Source of the DNA: Phallusia mammillata
Lineage: Eukaryota > Chordata > Ascidiacea > Phlebobranchia > Ascidiidae
NCBI GenBank assembly: GCA_003260075.1
Contig: QLIY01000015.1
Location: 1-64,000, forward strand
DNA: 64,000 bases
Direction of reading: 5' to 3'
The first letter of the stretch is position 1. Each line of letters starts with the position of its first letter. The notes under the pieces are model-generated. The model searched no databases. It saw nothing but the letters and a program-made list of their open reading frames with translations, and had not been told where the DNA came from. The position numbers and the translations under genes were made by a program. Of this stretch, positions 23,701 through 34,000 are shown in pieces.

Positions 23701-25739
23701 AGGTAATATTTATTTTCCCACCTCTTCCAATACAGTTTTGGTGTTGCTCAATGAACTTTCAGATTCCTCTAATCTGCATATCGTGGTTTCGTAACGATCT
23801 TTATCCTTTGAATAAGTATCGTTGAGTTCGTTTAGCTTCCTCAGTGCATTGTCTTGTTGTTTCTCCAAAGCTGAACTAAGTTTTTCACATTCTTTTGTGC
23901 GTTCTTTTAATGACTGTCCATATTCTGGTGATGATAGGATATAAATGACTTCAAACAGACCTCAAGGGTTTTTCAATATATGGTAATGGTGACATAGAAA
24001 AAAAAAGTTGATCAATATTTTTAAGAATACAGTGAATCTGGGTTAAACCGGGCTCAGTTAGTCCAAATCTTCGCCTAATTCAAACAAAACTTGAAGTAAA
24101 AATGATTTATAATGTGGTAAGGTTTTAACTAATTAACATTGGTCAGTTAGTCGGATCTTTGCCTAATCCGGACAATTTTTTGGTCCAAACGGGTCTGGGG
24201 GGTCTGAATTAACCAAGGTTTATTGTATCAAAGATTGTACTTATTTGGGGGGGGGGGTCAAGCCTGTTTTTGAATTTTTGTTCTTTGAAATAGAGAATTT
24301 TTTTACACTTTTATCTTTACAAATTTTGCTTATGGCATGGCTTGAAAAATGTACATAAGATATGAAAAACAGTACATGGGGGGGGGGGACATAGTTTAAT
24401 CTGAATCTTTGCCTAACCCGGACAATTTTTTTGGTCCAAAGGGGTCTGAATTAACCAAGGTTTATTGTATCAAAGATTGTACTTATTTACATCACCACCA
24501 CAACAAGTATTTTATACACAGTGGTCAAGCTTTTTTTATATTTTCGTCATTTGAAATACGGGCAATTTTTTACACTTTTATCTTTACAAATTTTGATTAT
24601 GGCATGGCTTGAAAAATGTACATAAGATATGAAAAACAGTACATAAGATTTTTTAACACTTTTCGGCATGACCTAGTTTAAGATACATTAACCAACCTGC
24701 CAATTTTACTTCCAATCGTTTGACTTGTGTGGTCCGATTCATTAGCATTGTGTACAAATCCTCTTTACTCGATGAATCTGTCGGCTAAAAACACAAATCA
24801 ATCAGCAACATTTTAATTGGTATTTTCTTAATAAACATTTTTCTTGCAGCTGCAGCCAGTGCCAACTGTTTTAACCTACAAGGTCTTATTAGTGCAGCTG
24901 GTGACAAGACATTTGTCATAAAGGCAATTGCAGCCACATCGTAGGCTAATATCTTTGTGAGCGATGTAAGATATAGAAAAGTAGCATGAGCCAATTCACG
25001 TTTGGAGTTGCACTATGATAGGTTGCTCATAATACTCACCATTTCATTTTCAGATCCATTTAGTGAACTCAAACTATCTGAGCGAAACAAGTTTGATGCA
25101 GTAATGCGACCTCTTGCTGTCAACACAATCAAACAAATTTAAATATATTCTCCTGATTATTAAAAGAATACACAAATAAATCCAGTTAGATGCATTTCAG
25201 CTAATGCATTAATCCATTTAAATGCATAAAATAGCATATCATTTGTCAAGAAAATTGTTTGCCTAATTGCACTAAAAAGTTTGTCCAATTAGTTGTGCAA
25301 TTAACCACATTTATTCATATGTTATATTTGACCCATCATGAATAACAAACAGATGCAATGAACTTTTTTGTTGATTGCTAGTACACATATTTTGTACTGT
25401 TATCAATCTATGTCTAACTGTTCCTACAATATTTTGAAAGAAAAAAACCTTGTGCAATGTGTGACTGAGAGTGTACCACCCACTTTAATTTACACAATGT
25501 TTAAAGGTAACTACCTTTGATACCATTAAAAACAAAAACGCCTGGCCAAGTATAACAGGTATATGGTCATTATTCAAACTTTTAAAAGGCTTGTTTTATT
25601 AAAATTGCTGACCTGAGGAGTTGCTAGGCCTTCTACCTTCATCATATCTTCTTGACATATTCGGGGTTCCGTTTGTTCCATCTTTACCCGGAGAAGTTGC
25701 CTCCTCTGTCTCAAGCCTTTGCCTAAGCTTTTTAAACAT
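11725..25739 (-). CDS. GOLGA1: Golgin-97 (GOLGA1), trans-Golgi GRIP-domain coiled-coil tether
   Basis: Twenty-one exons in continuous phase, about 940 aa: 25613-25739, 25040-25116, 24697-24784, 23722-23924, 23214-23363, 21214-21383, 20733-20844, 19813-19908, 19136-19264, 18814-18909, 18390-18473, 18204-18320, 17511-17663, 17105-17200, 16545-16716, 15808-15977, 14932-15009, 14245-14391, 12428-12715, 11960-12046, 11725-11907. The start MFKKLRQRLETEE resembles golgin-97 and golgin-245 N-termini. Long heptad coiled coil follows. LVDLKKALQKEL and SLEEVRSDRE match golgin-97 stretches. The GRIP domain is split over exons 19-20: VIKYLKHVVLRFLSC holds the key tyrosine (Y836), then AISMILKF. GRIP binds Arl1-GTP, placing the protein at the trans-Golgi, where it tethers endosome-derived vesicles. 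The last exon (about 60 aa, hydrophobic end LLTVVAILAIFR) is unlike the vertebrate tail and is the least certain. Exon parts at 13469-13492, 14143-14185 and 23540-23625 are allelic copies. Confidence 0.93.
12833..12880 (+). repeat. Short GGTCCCCTTCCC...GGGGACACATA repeat
   Basis: ATGGGTCCCCTTCCCTCAAG with GGGGACACATA is repeated in reverse orientation at about 58452-58485, beside the N gap. Likely ends of a dispersed element. Confidence 0.4.
13027..13264 (-). mobile_element. tRNA-derived SINE-like element
   Basis: Minus-strand TTGCTCAGTTGGTAGAGCGC followed by GAGTCCCGCAAAGACTT is a tRNA-like head. The body includes ATCGCTGGTCTGCATGGA. The body recurs at 13275-13458 (contig overlap), 29585-29621 and 29945-30035, and a related head at 18590-18640. 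Confidence 0.6.
13083..13458. other. Contig-overlap duplication around 10-G tract 13265-13274
   Basis: GGTGAACCCGCCGAAAGTG...ATATATAAATCA at about 13083-13264 recurs at 13275-13452 with scattered substitutions. Confidence 0.85.
13459..14195. other. Alternative-allele contig inserted between two 10-G tracts
   Basis: Bounded by G tracts 13459-13468 and 14186-14195. It begins in golgin exon 18 (11 bases of exon at the edge), holds a diverged version of the following intron, and ends inside exon 17 (14143-14185). The whole block is a second, more diverged copy of 14381-14975; the exon parts match almost exactly while the intron differs in length (about 650 versus 540 bases). Confidence 0.8.
15458..15682. 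mobile_element. hAT-like MITE, CAGTGGTGGGATTCA family, with TSD
   Basis: CAGTGGTGGGATTCAGCCGG to AATCCCACCACTG. Flanking CTTATAAG (15450-15457) and CCTATAAG (15683-15690) match at 7 of 8 bases. Internal units of TATGACTTTTGT with GAACCG repeat two to three times. In a golgin-97 intron. Confidence 0.82.
16349..16445 (+). mobile_element. Short hAT-like MITE remnant
   Basis: CAGTGATTCTTAATCTTTTTCG at the left and GTTAAGAAACCCTG at the right form weak inverted ends; about 97 bases in a golgin intron. Confidence 0.45.
17861..18127. other. Contig-overlap duplication around 10-G tract 17989-17998
   Basis: About 128 bases (CATTGTCAGTATCTTAGTGA...CACACAAC) stand on both sides with small differences. 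Intronic in golgin-97. Confidence 0.88.
18585..18755 (-). mobile_element. tRNA-derived SINE-like element
   Basis: Minus strand TAGCTCAGTTGGTAGAGTGC, a tRNA A-box region, then GTAAAGACTTCTGCAG. The remainder resembles the 13027-13264 element (CTACTACAAAGCTGACATG). No complete tRNA cloverleaf. Confidence 0.6.
20060..20460 (+). repeat. Dispersed repeat, partner of 1240-1610
   Basis: See the partner entry: same order of words over about 380 bases, ending GGTACCGAGTACTCGGGTTC. Intronic in golgin-97; no coding potential seen. Confidence 0.65.
21539..21824. other. Contig-overlap duplication around 10-G tract 21677-21686
   Basis: About 138 bases (AAAACATTCTAAAAGGAATG...TAATAATAAAGC) on both sides with four or so differences. 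Confidence 0.88.
22200..23007. other. Three-contig overlap around G tracts 22615-22624 and 22934-22944
   Basis: The left copy 22200-22614 is repeated as a middle block 22625-22933 and a right block from 22945. The middle copy lacks a stretch of about 25 bases near 22405-22435, so the alleles differ by an indel as well as substitutions. Confidence 0.85.
23462..23797. other. Contig-overlap duplication around 10-G tract 23626-23635, duplicating part of golgin exon 4
   Basis: About 160 bases repeat. The left copy holds only the 3' part of golgin exon 4 (about 23552-23625); the right copy continues into the complete exon 23722-23924. The two exon parts differ at two synonymous-looking sites. Confidence 0.88.
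24124..24650. other. Three-contig overlap around G tracts 24247-24257 and 24378-24388
   Basis: Blocks 24124-24246 and 24258-24377 are together equivalent to 24389-24645. Words such as TGAATTAACCAAGGTTTATT and GGCATGGCTTGAAAAATGTA occur in both. Confidence 0.82.
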
Positions 25740-26464
25740 TTTGTTGAAACAGTAATTTTTGGGTTTGACTATAAAATCTAAATTGTAAAAAAGGTAGAAA
25801 TGCAAATATTGTGAGCATGAATTGGTAGTTGCCTGGTCGTTCATTATGTGGTAGCAGCAAAAAACATAAAAAGTTGAAAAATGGTTTCAAGACAATACAT
25901 TTTTCATTTGACAGTAATATTCCCAAATCTTTAGAACCATGGTCCAGTCTGCAATACATGGCAGTTCCTGACGAGATCTCAGTCCTGCAGGACCAACATG
26001 TCCTGCGTGCGCACATGCACGGCTAAATTAATAAATTTGGTTCAAACTTTTTGCGTGCAAAACCCCCAAAAATGGCAAAAAAAATGTGCGCGCAGCTGCC
26101 ATACTCTGCAGTCTGGACCATGGCCCAGTTTACAAACCATAAAAATTCAAACTGTAGTATAAGCATTAAAATAATTATAGTTTGTTCCACATTCTTGGAT
26201 TAAACCAGCCAGCCGGTCTTTTCCGATCTTCAATGTTTACAACTTGGCTCTTATCTCCTTTGCCAAGTCTCAGGTGTTCTTTTATATCATCTTTGTATTG
26301 CAGCACAGTTTGAGAGGACAAATCCGCCCCCTTTTCATTCAAAACAGCTGGGGGGGGGGAAATGGCAAAAAAAATGTGCGCGCAGCTGCCATACTCTGCA
26401 GTCTGGACCATGGCCCAGTTTACAAACCATAAAAATTCAAACTGTAGTATAAGCATTAAAATAA
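25740..26464. other. Golgin-97 upstream region with a false second MRPL32 3' end
   Basis: 25740-26080 should contain the golgin 5' UTR and promoter; no motif stands out. 26084-26349 is an allelic copy of 26360-26640 and carries the last about 58 codons of MRPL32 (26175-26349) ending at the 10-G tract 26350-26359. Confidence 0.7.
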
Positions 26465-26640
26465 TTATAGTTTGTTCCACATTCTTGGATTAAACCAGCC
26501 AGCCGGTCTTTTTCGATCTTCAATGTTTACGACTTGACTTTTATCTCCTTTGCCAAGTCTCAAATGTTCTTTTATATCATCTTTGTATTGTAGCACAGTT
26601 TGAGAGGACAAATCCGCCCCCTTTTCATTCAAAACAGCTC
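26084..26640. other. Contig-overlap duplication around 10-G tract 26350-26359
   Basis: AATGGCAAAAAAAATGTGCG...TCATTCAAAACAGCT appears on both sides (about 265 and 280 bases). The MRPL32 coding part differs at a handful of bases, for example AACTTGGCTCTTATC against GACTTGACTTTTATC. Confidence 0.9.
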
Positions 26641-26923
26641 GCACAGCTTGAGTTTCGAACCTTGTCTGATCGTAACAAGTGTTGCACATGTGATACTTTT
26701 TGTGTAGATTGCCACAGCCGTCGCATATTACAAGCATATGCATACTTTTAAGGAGTCGGTGGTAAACACCAACATTGTGTCTCGTTTTGCGCTTCACCTC
26801 TGATGATTTTTGATTTTTTGGAACACCCAACAGAGCAGGAGATGTGCTTACACAACGAAAGCTGTTTGCCACAAGAAATGACCCAAAGTTTAATGACCTT
26901 TGGGTAATCTTTAGACAAATCAT
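26465..26923 (-). CDS. MRPL32: Mitochondrial large-subunit ribosomal protein L32 (bL32m)
   Basis: A single coding exon of 152 aa, from ATG 26923 to TAA 26465. The first 30 or so residues (MICLKITQRSLNFGSFLVA...) are basic and amphipathic, fitting a mitochondrial targeting peptide. The mature part has the L32m hallmarks: GVPKNQKSSEVKRKTRH, then the zinc ribbon CDGCG...CNTCY (two CxxC pairs), and the C-terminal DRKRPAGWFNPRMW block. It is a structural zinc-binding component of the mitoribosome large subunit. An acceptor TGTTTTAG/GAAAGC at about 26949 suggests a 5'-UTR intron. The longer upstream open frame is intronic and not used. Golgin-97 begins 726 bases downstream on the same strand. Confidence 0.93.
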   Translation of the reverse strand: MICLKITQRSLNFGSFLVANSFRCVSTSPALLGVPKNQKSSEVKRKTRHNVGVYHRLLKSMHMLVICDGCGNLHKKYHMCNTCYDQTRFETQAVRAVLNEKGADLSSQTVLQYKDDIKEHLRLGKGDKSQVVNIEDRKRPAGWFNPRMWNKL

Positions 26924-27319
26924 ACTAGGTAGAAATGGTATTGCTTTCCTAAAACAGCAAAAAAACTTGAATTTAATTTGCTCTGTGAAAGAAAAACAAA
27001 CAGCAAGATAATACCGGCATTTATGATATGAGCCTTTTTTGCTGGTTGCCAGGATCGCGTAGGTCATGAAATGGGCAGAGCAGTGAGTACACAATGGCAA
27101 AATCTTTAAAACTCAATATGAAGCTAAAATTTTGACACCATATTCTGTACTTTTTGATCATTTATGAAACGTTTATTTCTGCACTGGACAATCATTATTC
27201 ATGAAGCGTGAAAAAAAGCTTGTACAATTCTTTTTTCAATTTTAGCAAAAATAAAACTGATAACTGCAATGCTCCGGCCAGTTTAGCGTTAATTAATTGT
27301 TGATTTTAATCCATCATAA

Positions 27320-27640
27320 CCAGGCTTAGGTTGTACTTAGCAACATAAAAAACTATTGATTTAAATTATTGACTTTTTCCAGTGTTTGTTCCTAATTTTA
27401 ATGCAGTCGAAACTTACGCAGATCTACATAGTATATCAAATATTTTTATAGTTTTTTTTACCTTAAGGGGGGGGGGAACCAGGCTTAGGTTGTACTCAGA
27501 GTCAGACTCTCAGCAACATAAAAACTCGTGATTTAAAATTATTGACTTTTTCCAATTTTTGTTCCTAATTTTAATGCAGTCGAAACTTACGCAGATCTAT
27601 GTAGTATATCAAATATTTTTATAGCTTTTTTGAGCTTAAA
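27320..27640. other. Contig-overlap duplication around 10-G tract 27467-27476
   Basis: AACCAGGCTTAGGTTGTACT to ATTTTTATAG repeats left and right, the right copy having an additional AGAGTCAGACTC insertion. Confidence 0.85.
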
Positions 27641-27939
27641 AGAAACACGAATCTGGTAAAAACAACTTTTGTAGCCATTTGTTTCTAGCAAAATTAAACA
27701 AAACACGAATCCTCTGAAAAAAATAACCTTTGCAATTTACGTCGTGTGTCAAATGTCGCTTTGCGCTTGTCGCATACGTCGTGCATCTTTTGCTAGGTCA
27801 TAGAAATCAAACGAGAGTTAAGAGAAACGCATTTCCAGCTGAAACTCGTTTTTAGTGAATTTCTACCCCCTTCACACACTACACAAAATCAAGCTTAAAA
27901 CTTTTGAGAGAAACACCACATAGATGCTGTAGGTTCAGT

Positions 27940-27945
27940 TTTATT
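27940..27945 (-). terminator. Poly(A) signal AATAAA of the 7TM receptor gene
   Basis: TTTATT on the plus strand, 75 bases beyond the TAA at 28022-28020. Confidence 0.5.
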
Positions 27946-28019
27946 GCGAATAAGAAGTGGTGCATAAAAAATAAACATAACCAACAAAAGTGGAGTTTTT
28001 GTTTCTGATATACATTAGT

Positions 28020-31000
28020 TTAAAACGAAGTTTTCCGATCAGGATCTCCGGCAAGAGAAATACGAGAGTCACGAATGCTGATTCTGCAAAATAAGCACAT
28101 TTATATCAGTTGAAAAAGTTAAACAGGGTTTTTTAGTGTTACATAAATAAAAAGAATGTGATATAATTTAGGCAACAAAGCAAACAAGAAACGGACAATC
28201 AAAAAATAAGTCAGTTTTTATTGGTACTCAAACGTTTATTGGCTCTAAGATTCACGAATTTAACAAGTTTCTAGTTTTGAAACAAGCTTTCGCATTTCAT
28301 AACTTAGACCTAACCAGATACTATACTTTTGGGGCTTTTGTCTGCGACTTACCGGTTTAGGGTTGATGTTTTCCTCATATTAGGTGAATGTGGTGGAGAA
28401 TTTGTCATCGATCCAACGCTGGATTTATTTGATTTGCGGAAAGATCCCCTCAGCACTTTACGACGAAAACTGTTCAGTCGAGCTCGACTTCCAGTGTTAC
28501 ATTTATCACTCTAATCAACAAATAATCTGGTTGGAGATATTTAGTTTTAAAACATATTGCAAGAAGGATTCTAACCTTTCTGCTGTCGGTTGACGACGAG
28601 CTTTCAATGCGCACAGACGGATACTAAAATGTGGAAAAGACAAAGTTAAATATAACATGAAAATGTGTCAAAAAGTGTCATTTGCTGTCATAGTATAATC
28701 ACGAAGCGAAACAGCTATATACAGCTTTCACGGAAAAAGTAAAACCTACGTTAGTTAAGGATATATAGCTTTTTCTGTAAGGCGCTGTAATTTAAAGCAG
28801 GACATAGAACTTAGACTTAAGGGTGGTTACCTTGGACTTGTGCAATAATGTCGGACTTAGATTTGGTCAAGACCAATGCCCTGATCACATTAGTTAAATT
28901 TCGATAAGTGGCACAGAGAAAAAATATTTATATAACAGCCAAATAGGGTTAAGGTTAGTAAGTAATTTTCTTCAAATTCAAGTTTTAAACAATTCAATTT
29001 TGAAGTTGGTTGAATTTTGGATCATAATATACCTTATACCCCAACCCAGTTAGCCCTATATACAGTTATAAACAGGTGTTAGATAAATCGTTTAAAATGG
29101 GTGTCAAAGTTATACCGTTTTCAATAGGTGTTAGATAAATCGTGTTAGTGCTCTTTGCGCCATCTATCAGATGTTAACTAAATGTGGGGTTTCCGTGAGG
29201 TATTGTGTTAGTAGATTTTCTATGAAACCTGGAAGCTTTACACACATGCTTATAACAGATTCGCTAAAAAGAACAACCTTGATTATTTCATTATTTCGGT
29301 TCACATCGTTTTCTTTGGAAGTCTTCGACGAAAGAAAAACTTCGTCGTCGATCGTCAGCTCCATGACGTTGCCTTCACGTGGCTCCACCTTGCGGTCAAG
29401 TGTAGATGCATCATCGGCTGTGAAATCGGTTGTGTTGCTGCTCACACCTCGTTTACTGCGATGTGAAGAAACGTTGAGACGCGAAAGACGAAGACTCGCT
29501 GACTGATTCGGGTTCTTGCCCTGGTGAAAAATGTTTTGGTTGATGTCTAAACAAGTGCGTTCAGTTATTATCTACCAATTGTACACACTAAGATGAACAT
29601 AAATTCATAACTGGGATCAGCGGGGGGGGGGTGCTAAAAAGAACAACGCACCTTGATTATTTCATTATTTCTGTTCACATCGTTTGCTTTAGAAATCTTC
29701 GACGAAAGAAAAACTTCGTCATCGATCGTCAATTCCATGACGTTGCCTTCACGTGGCTCCACCTTGCGGTCAAGTGTGGACGCGTCATCCGCTGTGAAAT
29801 CGGTTGTGTTGCTGCTCACACCTCGTTTATTGCGATGTGACGAAAGGTTGAGACGAGAAAGACGGAGACTCGCTGACTGATTCGGGTTCTTGCCCTGGTG
29901 AAAAATGTGGAAGTTTTTGGTCTAACAAGTGCGTTAAGTTATTATCCACCAATTGTACACACTAAGATGAACATAAATTCATAACTGGGATCAGCCCTGA
30001 ACTGTCCATGCAGACCAGCGATCACGGCACACTAACGTATAATCACAGTACGCCAGGTCCATTGAAGACGTCGCATTGTACGCACTAGAGTTGTAAGTAG
30101 GGTCGGGTTTTTCGGGTCGATTTAGGGATTCGGGCTTAGATTAACAAACGGGATTAATTCGGGCCTGACTTTGTGTGTGTCCGTAACCTTTAAAAATAAA
30201 ATTGCATAGCTAAGTAGCTTGTTGTCAGACTTAATCTCATGCCCAACAGCCATAAAACATTAAACAAGAATTCTTGTTCAAGCCATCTGCACTATATTAT
30301 AAAATATAAATACTGTACTTTAAGCAGGCTTTCATGCATAAGTCTGTCAATCAAACTTTCGGGTTTAAACGCGGGCTTCTGAAAAACGATTCGGGTTCGG
30401 ACCGGCTTATGCTAAAGGGTTCGGGCTTGCAACCCTGGTGCACACAACTTTTTATGTGCTTCGTCGCGTTTCAACGTTGTGCAGCTATTTCCGGCTTGGT
30501 GAATGTTTAGTGTCGTTGTGTCGCTATGTTTTTTTACCAAGAGAAATAAACTCAAATTTAGCATTTAAAACTAGTCTTAGACTACTAAACTCGCATCAAA
30601 CATACCAAAAGTAATAAAAACAGAAAAAAAACAGGAGTAAATTTGTAAAACAATTTATTTTGTTTTTTGCCATAGGTATATTAAAAACTTTCTTGGGCAT
30701 ATCCCAAAATTGAAACTAAAGGATAAACTGTCGAACAATTTACTCTGCGCTGTACATTTTAATCGCCATAAACTTTCACAAAAACTTTCTCTACATACGA
30801 TTTAGTCTACTGTGTGCTCAGTACAAATATAATTGTTAAAGTTCATGGGACCGTATCCTTACCGAAACTACATGGGACCAGTATTCGCAGAACCGGTTTC
30901 CTCTGTAAAGGAGACAGAACACGATTAAGATCCCATGTAATCCAACGACGATTCCGTCAAAAATCTCCAGTCCAACATCGTAATGAGGCTGAATTAAAGT

Positions 31001-34000
31001 CAATAAAAAACACAGATTGTTATCTTTGCTAAAGCGGCTACCATGGTTTATATTTTGTCAATTTGTTGTTTTCATGCCTCTAAACGTTTCAATTTCCACA
31101 TTTAATCGGGCCTTGCTTAACAACTTGGCCTTTAAAAAGCGCTAATATATCTTTTTATCCGTCTTTTGTGTGACTTAAGTGGTTACAAACGGGTATAACT
31201 GATGTGGCCCGTCATATCACTGATATAATGGCACGAGTATTTGCCGAAAAGTTTGAACAATAAAGCATGTCGCTTTTTATGACTATTTGGGCCTTTGTTT
31301 TTTTAGGATAATAGATCTTAAATGTTAAAATATCAAACATACTCGCAAGGTTGTAAGTTTAAATCCTGTCTCAGCGTCAAGTTTGCTTAGCTTAGCAAGA
31401 AACTTATGCGATATTACCTTATAATACTTTTCTACACTTGATTTTAGACATACAGCAATTTTGACTCTTGTGGCAATTTTAATGTAATGAAGTGTCAGAT
31501 ACCGTACAATGAAGTAGCCAGTAGTGGGACAATTGTTTGCAATACTTACATCAGAGCTAGGTTGTCTTAGCCACAACACAAGATGTGGAATGTGAGAGAA
31601 GATGATAATGATAGACAGAATAATGAGTCGCACCAAATGAACGCGATTTTTCTGTGACAAATACGAATTATAACATAGCAGGTAAGGGCCTATTTGGCAA
31701 TCAGGGATACAAAATAATGTGGGCCTTTATACAAATTTAATAAGATTTTATTTTATTTTTATAACGTTAAAAGGTGACATAGGATAAAGGATTTATTTAG
31801 AAAGATTTTATGTGCATAAATATATTTTATGCCAACTTTCATATGTCATGCTTTGTATAAACAAGTTTTGCTTCAAATGCTTTTTGTAATTCAAAATTTA
31901 AAATGACGTCAAGGGGGGGGGGCTATAACGTTAAAAGGTGACATAGGATAAAGGATTTATTTAGAAAGCTTTTATGTGCATAAATATATTTTATGCCAAC
32001 TTTCATACGTCATGCTTTGTATAAACAAGTTTTGCTTCAAATGCTTTTTTTAATTCAAAATTTAAAATGACGTCAACTCTAATTTTTACGATACTGTGAC
32101 GTCATCATATACTGGCAGTCGTTACTAGATTAAAAATTTAAAGTTATACAGACAAATTCGGTTTAGCGCATAATGCGTTTTTGTGAAAAAAATCCACTGG
32201 ATATCGTAAAATCCGGTTAATTGCAAAACAAAGTCAGTTGCGCGAATAACCGCATTCGTCTGTACATGGAACAATATGGTCCAGGAAAATCACCTTACAA
32301 CCAATTCAACATTATTGCAATGATGTTGTAATAATGTAATGAAATTCTTATGAGTTGAAACAGACCTTCAAAGTAGAAGCCACTGCATTGGGATTTCTCA
32401 TGCATGTCAGTTTGGTCGTACAGAAAATAGTACAGATGACAACAGCGACGAATATGACAGCAGAAACTGCAGCGAACACGCGGCCAACTGCTTTGTTTAA
32501 ATCCAAGAAGCACCTAAAAAATAAAACTCCAAAGTTTTAACATTACATGAACAAGACAACAATTTTGTAATTTGTAACAGTTTTGCGTGGCCTTTATCAC
32601 AGAGTTGTAAATTAGGCCTGGATTTTCTATCAGGTTTAAACGAAAAGGGATTAGGATCTGACTGCAGACTGGGTCTCATTTGATTCATCAACTTTCAGGC
32701 CTAATTGTGGTCATATTATTTCAATGAGGTGATACTTGTTTGACGGAAGGATACAAAACAAAACGATTTTTATGTTTTACAGTGAACTACATTGTTTGTT
32801 TGTGTTTATTTGAAATAAATGTTTGTGTTTGTGTCGTCACAAGGGGGGGGGGCTACAGTGAACGGCATTCTTTGTTTGTGTTTATTTGAAATAAATGTTT
32901 GTGTTTGTGTCGTCACAATAAAGCTTATATCTCCCAATTTTAACCATAGACTTACTGAATACTGTTGGTTGTTTCATTACTGTATCGGTCGACGATTAAT
33001 ATGATGATAGCAGGTACAGACGCTGGAACTGAAAAACAAAACCAGCAGATAAAGAATTTAATCAATTGCAGTTATTCTCAAATATTTGTTCCTTGCGTAC
33101 AGTACCAGCTATATCCCGAAAAAATGTTACACTAAAAAGGCTGCCACCCGTTTAAGACGCTTCGTTACTTCACAAATGTGTGACATGCGAATAAAAACAA
33201 TTATGACACAATAATGCGCAACAAATATTCCAAGTTTCAAGCTATTTATATCTAAAAACGGCCTCTCTGTTTAACATTTCTTCTTCTAACTTTTTGCAAA
33301 CATTTTAACGGGAAATCCCCACAAATTAATTATAACAAACAGTAACATTTATCGCCACTTACCATAAGTGCATAAGCTGACTTTGATGAAGAAGTTAGAA
33401 ATATGCCTTGGTGCGATTTGTTGAATAGTGAGACACAAAAATATCCAATGCGTCAAAATCCAAGAGTGGACGTAAAACCAACCAAGCAAAAGGAGGCTTG
33501 TCCCTGAAAATATATGTTGTTTACCAATATTTTCAATAACTGTTTTATAAAGCAACCTCTCTCTCTGGGTAGGTGACTAACTCTCGTTTACTTTAACACA
33601 AAAAGACGATGAGTTGAAACTTATCAGTTGAACTAAATTAAAGATACTGGACGTAAAAATGAATGTCAGCACGAACATTGGAAATACTTTTTTGCCACCG
33701 TGTATTTAAAAGCTTAAAAAAAGCAGTATTAATAGTTGATACATATAACGAGTGGTGGGATTCAGCCGGTTCGCACCGGTTCTTTAGAACCGTCTCACGA
33801 AATTTTATGAGATTAGCGAATCGGTTAGCATTACTGGTTACTGTCAATGGACTTTTTGTAACAGAACCGACTGAAAAAATGACTTTTGTGATAGAACCGG
33901 CTGACAAAAAATTTGAATCCCTGAAAAATATGACTTTTGTGATAGAACCGCTGCAAAATATGACTTTTGTGTCAAGAAACGGCTGACAAACAAAATATTT

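Larger units (their letters stand above)
26949..28019. other. MRPL32 upstream region and receptor 3' flank
   Basis: No coding exon seen. Contains a contig overlap at 27320-27640 around the 10-G tract 27467-27476, and AATAAA on the minus strand at 27940-27945, 75 bases past the receptor stop. Confidence 0.55.

Noticed and set aside
26175..26349. Second MRPL32 gene or pseudogene
   Set aside because: It is the 3' part of the same gene, cut at a 10-G spacer, with allele-level differences; best explained by unmerged contigs.
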